In this document: positions 35,321 through 46,085 of the stretch, one piece after another
Numbering within the stretch: position 1 is the first letter of the stretch
Layout of the letters: each line of letters begins with the position of its first letter
Origin: Buddleja alternifolia
Taxonomy: Eukaryota; Streptophyta; Magnoliopsida; Lamiales; Scrophulariaceae
Assembly: GCA_019426215.1 (NCBI GenBank)
Contig: CM033402.1
Span: 37,374,657-37,438,656 of the forward strand
Direction of reading: 5' to 3'
Length of the DNA: 64,000 nt
Notes under the pieces: model-generated
The model's database searches: none
What the model was told of the DNA's origin: nothing
What the model saw: only the letters and a program-made list of their open reading frames with translations
Program-made: the position numbers and the translations under genes

Positions 35321-35919
35321 AGGTCTTGGGCTTTTTATACTTGCCAACTCTCAAGAATTTCTCTTATAGCAATTGCACTTTTTCATGAAAAGTTGCCTGG
35401 CTCTCTTTGGACCAAAAGAAAGAAATTTTACTTGTTCTTAGTTGCCCACGATATGTTTGGGAATGGTGAATGCATGACTTTTCTCTCTTTCATTTTTGAG
35501 ATGGCTCTTGTTTCTTTGTATGAGATTCTGTTGTATTCTTGTATAACACAAAGTACGCAGATGATGTTGGGGATTAACACTGAAAGATTGATATCCAGTT
35601 CCAATTTTCTCAAACACAGTGGACAGATTGCTTGTGCACTGGGTTTAAGCTCTTGATCATGATTAGGATTTTTTTTTGGGTTATACAATGTTAATCATGA
35701 TTAAGATATTGATCATTACTTGTATATTCTACTTCATCTACATGTGCAATTTCATCAATTATGTTACAAACTTAAGTACAGTTGGCACTAGAAAAAGTCC
35801 TACAAAGTATCCCATCCCAACAGGGACATTATTATACCATATGCTCTCATCAGGTCCTTCCTCCGGTATTTTACCTCATCTCAACTTGTGGGCACTTTCT
35901 TTAGTAAATACCCACAGTT

Positions 35920-37718
35920 AAAGATTACCCTCAAACGAAGTCGCAGAGAACGTATCAAACTGACCCCCTCTCAGTATTTCTCCTTCAAGATCATTGTCTG
36001 CCACACAATGAAGACAAGAAATGCAAATCTACTAGTATTTCTGGGATCCGACCCTGAATGACGGTTTCCTGACATATCCAATCTTTCCAAATTGATGAGA
36101 TTTGATAGTTCCATTGAAGTTGATATTTCTGAGGTCCAACACTTGAAGAAGCTTCAATCGTCCTATATCTTTAGGTATATTGCTTCTCAGACTGCTATGC
36201 ATGCCCTAATTTCAATCCTCGGGGCAAGTTAAGCAGCCGATTGTATTGTAGACTGTCGAACAAGAAAGGCATGCTACATAACTCAAATCTGAACTCATAT
36301 TATCTGCGATCAAGGCTTGCATTCGCCCAATTTGAGGTGGAATTTCTCCGAAGAGGAAGTTTAGGCTCGGCATAGTTCCTAACCAAGTTGGATTTGGGCC
36401 TGAAATTTTATTGTCACTGAGATTCACTGCTTTGAGCTTCCTCAATTTAGCAATCCAAGAAGGCATTTCGCCTTTGAGGTGGCATCCTCCCAGTGTCAGA
36501 ATATGCAGATTTTGAAATCCAGTTAGACGATCATCATCATTCGGTATCATCTCATCATGGAAGCACCTCGACTAGAACAAAACTGCTAGATTGTGGCAAT
36601 TCCTAAGAATACTCAAAGCCCCAGCAACATTAGACAAGTAATTATTCGAAAGAGAGAGGTGTGCTAGAGATGTTAGTGAAGCCATGCAAGGTGGGATTTC
36701 ACCCACTAGCTGGTTATATGCCAAACGGACTGCAGTTAGGGACCTGCACGAACAGAGGGTATCTGGAATATTTCCAACAAAGCTATTGTTACCCAAATCA
36801 ATGGCTTGTAGTTGTTGGAGTTTAGAAAAATCAAGACTAGTAATTTCTCCTCCAAAGAAATTGTTCCTCAAGAGAAGAGTTTTTAGATTGGAGCAGTTCA
36901 TTAAAGGAGGGGGAATAGTACCATTGAGGGTGTTGGTGTGAAGTTGAAGTTGCTCTAAATTGGAAAGCAACCCAATAACAGGAGGGAGCTGGCCAGATAA
37001 TTCGTTCACATGCAGCTCCAGGATGGTGAGGTTGGAAAGAAGTACGACGTTGTTGTTTATGGGCACTGAAAAGTGATTTTTAGGGAGAGAGATTTCCTTC
37101 AATGTTGTCAAATTGTGAAGATCTTGAGGCAGCCATCCTGAGAGAGAGTTGAAACCTGCCCGGAAAACTTGTAGGTTACGACATTTACCAATTCTACGAA
37201 AAAGTTGGCCACTGAACCAATTCATGGCGAAATCCAACGCCTTGAGAAAAGGGAGCTCCTGCAAATAGACAGAGGAATAGGACCGGTGAAGCTGTTGTTG
37301 CTGACATTGAAGGTGATCAAATTATGGAGAAATGAAGGATTAAAGGACCCATGGAAGTGATTTCTAGATAGATCAGAGTTTGGAGTCGGTTAAGGTTGTG
37401 AAAGAGTGTGAGAGGAAGGGGGTTGGAGAGGTGGTTGTCGGAGAGATTGAGGTGAGTAAGAAATGAAAGGTTTCCAAGAAAGGGAGAGATGCTTCCGGAG
37501 AGATCCTTTCCCGGCAAGGATAAGTGGGTAACACGACGCTGATAGGTTGTGCATGATATGCCCCATTGGCAACAATCGTGAGTGGATGATGAGTGGTTGA
37601 GAGGGGGAGAGATATAGTTGTAGAAGGATAGGAGGGAAGCATGGTCAAGTTGATTACAAGAGAGTACTTGATGCTTACATGAGAGGAGTAGAAAAAAGAG
37701 GAAGGTGAGGGTTAGCAT
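35920..37718 (-). pseudogene. LRR receptor pseudogene, PSY1R/PSKR-like ectodomain without a kinase
   Basis: It starts with a signal peptide (MLTLTFLFFLLLSCKHQVLSC), then the LRRNT cap with paired cysteines (STHDCCQWGISC) and many LRRs of the L-L-LSNN-SG-IP type. The frame breaks near 37320-37265. It reads again at 37264-36572, ends in TAG at 36572, resumes at 36565-36212, and has further stops around 36030-36060. The last recognisable piece, VADNDLEGEI and GGQFDTFSATSFEGNL, lies at about 36000-35920. In functional relatives the juxtamembrane, transmembrane and kinase parts follow this point; here they are absent. Known relatives bind sulfated peptides (PSY, PSK). A TATA box lies at 37775, so a truncated transcript is possible. 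Confidence 0.85.
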
Positions 37719-37774
37719 TTTGATTGATTTACCTCAGTTTACACCTCTACTTTTCACGTTTCGTTCATCCACCC

Positions 37775-37782
37775 CTTATATA
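37775..37782 (-). promoter_or_regulatory. TATA box of the LRR receptor pseudogene
   Basis: TATATAAG on the minus strand lies 57 bases before the ATG at 37718. It is followed by a CA/T-rich leader, the usual geometry of a plant core promoter. Confidence 0.55.
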
Positions 37783-37997
37783 CATACATGTGTGGGAGGG
37801 AGGTTATAGGGGAATCAAAGGAGGAATGAGAATGTGCAAATGCAGGTGACGCGGGATCAAAATAGTCCCGAGGTGACAATTGGGATCCTCGAAGTAAGTA
37901 TATCGTGTGATGTGTGAAGTTGGGATCCGATCTGGCTCACGACAGACTAGAGTGAAAATTAGATTATAGACTGCACTTGAATGAATCAAGTTGTCTA

Positions 37998-38468
37998 CTA
38001 TGATGCATGGATACGGGTACGATACGACACAGATACGAAATACGACAAATCTCAAAATTTTAGGATGCGATACGCCGAGGATACGTCTATATATATGCAT
38101 GTATAATATATAAAAATAAATTTGATTCGATAAATTCATATAAATAAAATTTTGTCTAGTTCTGTAAATTTCTTTGTCATTTATTTAATTTTTATGTGTT
38201 AATTTTTAACAAAAGTCCGAAAATAATATCTATTTTCCTATTTTAGTCCAAAAGGTATTATATAATATTAAACAAATATTCTATCTGGTATCCAAAACGT
38301 ATCGGATAATTCAAATTTTGTGTCGGATACGGTATCCAGAACTTTTTCTTTTCTTTTTATTTTTGGACACTTCAAAAATGGCTTGGACACGGTATCGGAG
38401 AGTATACATGTTGGATACGGGTGCGATACTGCACGGGGTCGATTTTAGGAGTATCCGTGCATCATAGG
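37998..38468. mobile_element. hAT-like MITE with 8-bp target duplication
   Basis: The ends are CTATGATGCATGGATAC and GTATCCGTGCATCATAG, inverted with one mismatch. They are flanked by a perfect GTTGTCTA duplication (37990-37997, 38469-38476). Eight-base duplications are the hallmark of hAT elements. The interior is non-coding and filled with variants of GATACGGTATCG in both orientations, which are candidate transposase-binding subterminal repeats. It lies about 280 bp upstream of the LRR pseudogene. Confidence 0.88.
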
Positions 38469-38476
38469 TTGTCTAT

Positions 38477-39598
38477 ATACCTATTTCAATATAATCAAGT
38501 CTATTAATAGTTTTTGAAGATTATATGTGGCCATACCGGAAGAGAGTGTTTTTCTTTGTTAAAAAATGAGATCTCCCTCTTTTTCAAATGAGCCGGAGGA
38601 GGTATATACATAGACTCGGATGGGTCATGGGCCAATGCCTTTTTAGCCAACCCACTTGATAAAATTAATATTATAATTATTCTAAATTCATTTTGTTATT
38701 TACCAAATTATCCTCAATTAATATCATAACACATCATAATGCCCTCCACTTTCGGATATTTCTACGAGTAGTCAAATTTCCGAGAGTATAGAATTTTATG
38801 GGGACTGATAATGGACTATTTGAGTCAGTAGACGCTCCCATCATTGCTTTTTACCAAGCCGGCAAACAAAATTACACTGAGGTGAAATAATGAAGCTCTC
38901 ATTTTCTGGCATGCAATGCGAAATGCCGAGACGGTCTCGAGATCTTAAATGCATGAACAAGCTTGAAAAGTTACTCTAACTAGCAGCAGGAAATGCTCCT
39001 CATTCACAGGCTGGCAAGCTCTATAATTTTCTAAAAACCTTTACCAATTACTGCCCGAGAGCAAAGTCCCAATTTGCTGCATTTCAATGTTAATGAATTG
39101 TTCTCTCACATTAAATCTTCAAGTCATAACAAATCTTCCAAACTCAGTGTAGACAAATTAAATTCATAGCCAATGAAATGGCGACACGTGGAATAATATA
39201 TTAGATATCAATTAAAAAATTCTCTATTTATATCTTAGGAATTTAATCAAATTCTAATTCCTAAAAATTAAATAGTCAAAAATTGATATTCTATACATAT
39301 ATTTCTAGCCAATCAAAAAGTCATGTGCATAAATAATATATTATTGAAATTCAAATAATATATTATGGCAAGTCAAATCTAGGGTTGTTGCATCTCTTAA
39401 ATCATTCCATGCAATTAATTCCTTATAGAAAAGAAAATCTATATAATATATGTGTATATATATATGTATATATATTTTATGTATATATAATATATCCTAT
39501 ATATGGTAAAGCTTATATAATGGTCAAAGTGGCTGTACACGCCACTTTGCCTACCTTATATATATATATTTATATATTTTAATATTGTAAATATTTCC

Positions 39599-39645
<47 letters not shown>
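38477..39645. other. AT-rich intergenic DNA left of the large Mutator-like element
   Basis: No gene was seen. 38860-39130 is a slightly more complex stretch without open frames of note. 39440-39645 is TA-rich and ends in an (AT)n run (39605-39645), the insertion site of the Mutator-like element. The palindrome CAAAGTGGCTGTACACGCCA (39524-39543, continuing CTTTG) is one of three related copies. Confidence 0.55.
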
Positions 39646-39650
<5 letters not shown>

Positions 39651-39722
39651 TGGATCAAATACATACCTTGCCATTAGGTAAGACCTAAGACCCAATCTAG
39701 GCCGTTGATTCAATTTGATCCA
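39646..39722 (+). repeat. Left terminal inverted repeat of the Mutator-like element
   Basis: It pairs with 49575-49654. Conserved blocks are GGGT at the tip, AATACATACC, AAGA-CTAAGACCCAAT and GAT-CAATT-ATCCA. Identity is roughly three quarters by eye. Confidence 0.85.
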
Positions 39723-40027
39723 AAGGTGTAAAATTATATCATTTTTTCGGATTATTTAAATATTTTTAATGCTGGGAGGGCAATTTTATCAATAAAACCC
39801 AACAAACTCATGCACATTTAATGCATGATCAAATCAAATCCCCATTAATGCGTACAAAAACAGAATTTACCATATATTTCAGCTCGATTAAAATCAATAT
39901 TCATCACCAGAATCCATTCTTCATCAGTCCATCATCGAGATCAGTTCATCATCAATCCTATCGAATTAATCAACAAATATTATACAGTATTCATCATCAA
40001 TCGAAGTAATCAGCAAGATCGCTTCAC

Positions 40028-40190
40028 CATATTCGTCTTTTTCATCGTAATTGATTGGGTAAGATCAATTCATCATATTCGTCTTTTTCATCGCAATTGA
40101 TTGGGTGAGATCAATTCATCATCAGCAATCACAATATTCATCGCAATTGAATGGGTAAGATCAGTTCATCATTAGCAATTAATCAACAAT
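40028..40190 (+). repeat. Tandem ~50-bp repeats in the transposase leader
   Basis: A unit made of CATATTCGTC, TTTTTCATCG and CAATTGATTGGG, ending in GATCAATTCATC, is present about three times. It lies just before the transposase start codon, probably in the 5' UTR. Shorter TTCATCATC phrases surround it. Confidence 0.75.
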
Positions 40191-40264
40191 ATCAGTTCAT
40201 CGTCAATTCATTCGTGAGCGTCGTGGATTATTGATTTCGGTTTTTATGGCTGAGATGGACACAG

Positions 40265-40946
40265 GTATGGATTATAAATATCGTATCGATTGATGTTATG
40301 AACTCAAAAAACATGCGATAGATATTGACATATGCTGGTTTACGGTATACAGCAACATACACACCAATATACAGTTCGTTGAAATATAATATATCTAGCG
40401 TTATACATGAATATACAGCGAGCAATGCATTCTCAATTAGTGTACTGTAGATTATTCAACGTTATACAGCAGTTATAATGGTGATATAAGGTGCGGTATT
40501 CATTTGATTTGTAACTATTAGTGATTGGAATGCATTATACAGCCACATATACGCTGTTATACAGCAATATATACAATGTTATACAGAGCTTTTATAACTA
40601 TTAGTGATTGGAATTCATTATACAGCAAGATATACGCCAGTATACAGTTATTATAACGTGAATATACAATATATATCAACAGTTAGATGAATATATTACA
40701 ACGAGTAGTATATGTTTTTTATACAGCGTCTCACACACCAATATACATTAAATGGACCATTGTTATACATCATATTATATATTACTATACAGTGTTGAAT
40801 TGTATATATTATACATTATAATATTCAGCATTATAATGTATAATAAACAACATTATACAGTTTTTTATTCATTAATATACAGTTGATATACTATTATTAT
40901 ACAGTGTGATTTTGTTGTCTTATATCATTAACACGATCAAATGCAG
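40265..40946 (+). repeat. TATACAG-motif-rich intron 1 of the transposase
   Basis: About ten TATACAG motifs occur here, mainly as TTATACAGC/ATATACAG. The 3' half (about 40645-40960), including the splice acceptor and the first bases of exon 2, is duplicated downstream at about 43933-44225. Confidence 0.7.
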
Positions 40947-42924
40947 TCAGCAATAATACAGTTGAGGCTCAATGTGTCCACTCGGTTACGTCATCCAATT
41001 CTATATCGACACCCGGCGGTTCCAAATATTGGATTCCAGTGTGTTCACCCGACGTTACTCCGTTCGTTGACAAGGCATTTGAGAGCTTGAAAATTGGATA
41101 TGAGTTTTACAAAATATATGCTCGTGTAAGTGGTTTTGATGTTCGTAAGTGTTCGCAAAAAACCCATAAGGATGGTACGGTCATATCGAAGCATTTCGTA
41201 TGTAGTCGTGCCGGGATTTACAAAAAATCTGAGGATGTTAGTAGTAAGAAAAAGTGCATGATTGGTCGATGCGACTGTAACGCGAAGATTGTTTTGAGGT
41301 TTAGTGCCTCAGAGGGGTACGTTATAAAGAAGTTTGTTGAGCGGCACAACCACGAGTTGGCTACTGACGAGGGGAAACAGTTTATGCGGGTGAATAGGAA
41401 TATTGACCCGTCACAGATCATGTTCTGCTTAAATGCATCAAAGGTGAACGTAGGAGCTGTTAAATCACATTCATTCATGAAGGAGATCGCAGGTGGTTAT
41501 GGTAATATTGGGTCGACTTCTACGGATTTCAAAAATGCAAAAAGGGACATGAAGCAATACGTCGGTGAGAACGACGGGGAAATGATTGTTAGGAAATTTA
41601 TGAATTTGAAAAAAACTTGTGAAGGATTTTCTTTTGATTACGACACTGATGCGGATGGGTGTATGACTAAGTTATTTTGGGCTGATCCTATTGCAATAAG
41701 GAATTTTGAACTTTTTGGCGATGTTTGCTCGGTCGACGCAACATTTTGATCAAACAAGTAAGCACATTTATTTGATAATAAAAATATCAAATATTAGTAT
41801 AATGCCATATTAGACACTGTATACCACCCTATTAGACACTGTATAACACCACATTACACAATGTATACTGCCATATTAGATACTGTATAACACTACACTA
41901 GACACTGTATAATGATGCATTATATGACTGCATAATGGCATATAATTACTGATTCAATAACTGTATAATGTCTTATAATGCTTTTTTCAGGTACTAAATG
42001 AAGTTTGTTCCTTTTACCGGGTTAGATAACCACAAGAGAATAGTCACATTTGGTGCCTCACTAATCGCAAAAGAATACATTGAGTCGTACACGTGGGTTT
42101 TTGAAGCTTTTACACGTGTGATGGGACGTGAACCAATATATATTGTATCTGATCAATGTCCCGCAATGAAGAAGGCTATTCCTAGTGTTTTTAAAAATGC
42201 TAGGCATCGTCTGTGCGCGTGGCATATAATGAAGAAGTTCCCAACCAAGGTGCGTGTTTTAATTACATACTGTACAATGTGTTGTTTTCATTCTGTATAA
42301 TGCTATATCATGTTGTGTATATTATTAGTTTACACACTGTATAACATGTTTTTATTTATACAGATTTCACCACATACAGGTGAGTATGGTGAAGTGGTGA
42401 AGAAGCTTAATAATTTTGTGTATAATGACAACATCACTCCAATAGAGTTTGAAGAGGGATGGAATGATGTTATTTCAGAGTATGGTCTAAGACATATCGA
42501 ATGGCTGTCTGAAATTTTCGAGAATAGAAATTCATGGGTATCCGCGTATTATCTAAATGTTCCGATGGGTGGATTATTGAGGACTACTTCGATTTCAGAG
42601 TCGGCTAATTTTTTCTTCAACCAATTTTATGTAAAGGGCGACACAATCATTGAGTTCTACAGTAGGTTCGAAAGTGCTATGGACAAACAAAGGAATACAA
42701 ACGCAAGATTAAATCACGAGTCGTTGGTATCTAAGCCATCAACCGACACCCCTATGCCGATAGAGGACGATGCTTCAGAGGTATATACGGGCGTTGTTTT
42801 CTACGATGTACAAGAAGAGATCAAAAATTCAGTGTATAAAATGATTCTTCATAGTCTAAGCGTTGTCGATGGTGTGAAATCGTTTGTCGTATCCGACTCC
42901 GAGAACGAATCAAAGTTGTATGAG

Positions 42925-43121
42925 GTACATTATTTCTTTATACTGTATGTTAATGTTATATTTGATGTATAATTACATTTTCCACGCTGTATAGTATAAT
43001 TATGTTAATTGTATTGTATGCAGGTGATTATTTCTTTATAATGTATGTTAATGTTATATTTAACGTATTATTACATTTCCCACACTGTATAGTATAATTA
43101 TGTTAATTGTATTGTGTGCAG
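42925..43121 (+). repeat. Tandemly duplicated ~98-bp segment forming transposase intron 4
   Basis: 42926-43022 and 43023-43121 are near-identical copies. Each carries the block CTGTATAGTATAATTATG and each ends in a usable acceptor (TTGTATGCAG, TTGTGTGCAG). Only the second acceptor keeps the transposase frame into VKHVVSNNQ. Confidence 0.85.
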
Positions 43122-43734
43122 GTGAAACATGTTGTATCGAACAATCAGGTTGATTGTTCTTGTAGATTGTTTTTTAGGCGAGGCATTCTGTGTAGACACG
43201 TTTTCTTTGCATTCAACCAAAGCCGAATACACAAGTTGCCGGCCGAGTACGTTCTAAGGAGGTGGAGGAAAAATGCAGAAAGTATGGCATCCGATATAAT
43301 CAATAACCACGTCAGGCAATATCGTGCGGTGACTGAGAAGAATACAAATGATCAGAGTCAAATTTGGATGGACTTTCAATCATGTTTAAATCTTGCAGGT
43401 TTTAACAAAGAAAAACTTGATTACATAAAAAATCAATTGGTGGACATGAAGTCTCATTTGAGTGTCGGTGCGGACGACAATCCTAGGAATAACAAGAATG
43501 CTGTTATCGAGAGTCTAGTGGGACCCCAAATCGAGAATGAGATCGGGATCAGAAACCCTCAATTGAGCCGAACTAAAGGGTGTGGTAAAAGGATTAAGAG
43601 CAGTACGGAGATAGCCAAGCATGTTCCTAAGAGGAGAAAATGCGCCGTATGTGGAAAATTTGATGGGCATAATGCAAGAACTTTCCCCGCAAAGGAAAAA
43701 TAGTTATGCCTGTTTACATTTCATTAATAGTTAT

Positions 43735-44329
43735 GTTGTATACATTTCATTAATTCGAATTTTTTTTACACCGTACAATGAACATGCTCTTTTTATTAAT
43801 AGTTCCGTACTGTATAACTTCATTTTATGAACTGTATAATGTGCATTTACTTACAGTATAATATGCATATTATGTAATGTATAAGATATAAAAGCATATT
43901 ATGAAATATACATCAACATATACGACCGTATACAGTCCTTATAAAGTGAATATACAGTAGATTACTCAACAGCATACAGTAAGATGAATATATAACGAAG
44001 ATGAATACGTTTATTATACAGCGTATTATACACCAATATACATTAAATGGACATTATGTTATACAGTATATTATATGTTAATATACAGTGTTGAATTGTA
44101 TATAGTATAAAGTAGATTATTCATCATATTATACAACATTATACAGAGATTGTGTGATTTTAGACATCGTGTGATTTTGCTGTCTTGTATTATTAACAGG
44201 ATCAAATGTAGCCAGCAATAATATATGAACAAAAAAATTAATTAACGACTAAAAAATCCAGTCTCGCAATATCTAACTAATAATAAAAGCTGTACATTGA
44301 AACTTAAAAATTTAATCTATCAAGTACGT
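43735..44329. repeat. Spacer between the convergent MULE genes, with a decayed copy of transposase intron 1
   Basis: 43933-44225 is a diverged direct repeat of 40645-40960, for example CCAATATACATTAAATGGAC in both and GATCAAATG-AG-CAGCAATAAT at the end. TATACAG and CTGTATA motifs are frequent. No gene is present between the two stop codons. Confidence 0.75.
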
Positions 44330-45639
44330 CTACCCCTTCTTCCCCTTTGTCATTGGTGCCTGTGCCCGTTCCACTTCTCTGGATTGCGTGAGGATTTCAT
44401 CTTTCAGTTCGTTCAGATCAGAAGTGAGGATCTTCTCAAGATAAAGGCCCCTCAGCCTAGTTAGTTTCGCAACTTGCGTTCTCTGCATTGAACAAATAAT
44501 AAAGTTAGATGGATAGGAAATAAAGAGTTTGATAAGATTCCACACACGTAACTAATAAAAGTGTAAAACATTACGTTTTCCGGCCCCAATCCCGTATCCC
44601 AATTTTTCAATCCTCCACTGAGGTAAGTCTCCATGTGACGCATCACAAAAATACCGCAATCCAATGGATTCTTGTATGTACGCCACGGCATTGGAAGCCT
44701 GACAAATTCGGCCGTTGACAACGCAATCCCGGTTGGATGGTTGATATCCATCAGGAATTTTGAAAACAAGCCTCTCTGTTTGAAAAAAAACAAACTAAAA
44801 ATGTGAGATTCAGAGTATAATTATATTAATATACAGTATATTAGTATACAAATTAACAGCAGAGTATTAACTTCATTATACAATGAAAAATATATGATTA
44901 TACAGTATAACACTATCCAATATACAGAATATTCATATATAATTATACAGTGAAAAAATGTATGATTATACAGTATAGCACTGTTTAATATACAGTATAT
45001 TTATATATAATTATACAGTATATTAATTGTACCAGAGTGGGTGGCACATGTTGATATTTGTCCTTGATCGACACATCTACCCTACTGTTGTCCAGTATCT
45101 CAATAGCTGGTTGCTTCAAATTAAAGCATATAACATAGTAATGCCCAGCGTGATGAATTGGAAAGACGGCCTACATATCGACAAGAGGAACGCGGTGTTA
45201 ATAAAGTTACATATAAATACGATAATTGTAATAAACTAACTCTTCATTAACTTACCAATGTGACGTCGTTTATGTTTAATCTTGGAAACATGCTCATACG
45301 ATGTTTAATGGTATTCACAAATTGTTCGAGGAGCGCATCAGTACATTTACTTTCTTTTTTTGATGTGAAAAAAAACTGTTTTACATTTGAAAAAAAAATG
45401 TAGTTAGATGGTGCACATTATAACGTAAGTATTAACAAAAGATAAGGGATATATTTCACCGTGTCGGTCACATGAAAATAAAATCTGAGCGGCGACGTGG
45501 GTGATCTTGTTGCCTCGGCGTTGTTCAACATGTATGACCAAGTGTCAATGACACCAGATAAGAGTTCGGTGCGGTCACACAATGATTTTATATCCCAAAT
45601 AGTGCACATGATTGCACCACTCCTGAAAACAATATCCCT

Positions 45640-46085
45640 GAAAAAACAAATATACAGTATGTAATGAGTTATTATACAAAACGGGTATTATGCATCATAT
45701 AGTATGTAATGGAAGAATACAGTATTATGCAGTGTATCTATGTAACATTATACAGTGTGTATATTTAGCATTATACAGTGGATATATGTAACAGTATACA
45801 GTGTGTATATTTAACATTGTACAGTGGATATATGTAACATTATACAGTGTGTATATGTAACATTTATACATACAGTATGTATATGTAACAGTATACAGTG
45901 TGTATATTTAACATTATACAGTGGATATATGTAACAGTATACAGTGTGTATATGTTACATTATACAGTGTGTATATGTAACAGTATACAGTGTGTATATG
46001 TATCATTATACAATTATACATGTGACATTATGTACTCACATGGTGTCCTCATCTACAGTGTATACATGTAACATTGTGTACTCAC
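45640..46085 (-). repeat. Ulp1 intron 4: tandem ~23-bp ATTATACAGTGTGTATATGT array
   Basis: About a dozen TATACAGT-containing units of roughly 23 bases run from about 45735 to 46015. Next to them, a 33-bp stretch with the exon-4 donor (TACTCACATGGTGTCCTCAT on the plus strand) occurs twice, at 46025-46057 and 46071-46103. Confidence 0.85.

Larger units (their letters stand above)
40246..43703 (+). pseudogene. MULE transposase (FAR1-type DNA binding, DDE, SWIM, zinc knuckle) with two nonsense codons
   Basis: Five exons join without a frameshift over 744 codons: 40246-40264, 40947-41757, 41991-42249, 42364-42924 and 43122-43703. The protein begins MAEMDT. It has a FAR1-like domain (FYKIYARVSGFDVRK to KCMIGRCDCNAKI and RHNHEL). 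The MULE catalytic domain follows: first Asp in SVDATF, second Asp in IVSDQCPAMKKA, probable Glu in EFEEGWNDV. Then come a SWIM finger (VDCSCRLFFRRGILCRHVF) and a C-terminal knuckle CAVCGKFDGHNARTF, where the usual final Cys is Phe. TGA at 41747-41749 and TAA at 41995-41997 interrupt it on either side of intron 2. Its role would be cut-and-paste transposition in the nucleus. The frame is otherwise clean, so inactivation looks recent. Confidence 0.9.

Noticed and set aside
45027..45239. Plus-strand open frame over Ulp1 exon 7
   Set aside because: The minus strand encodes the conserved His/Asp part of the C48 protease with matching splice sites; the plus frame is a shadow.
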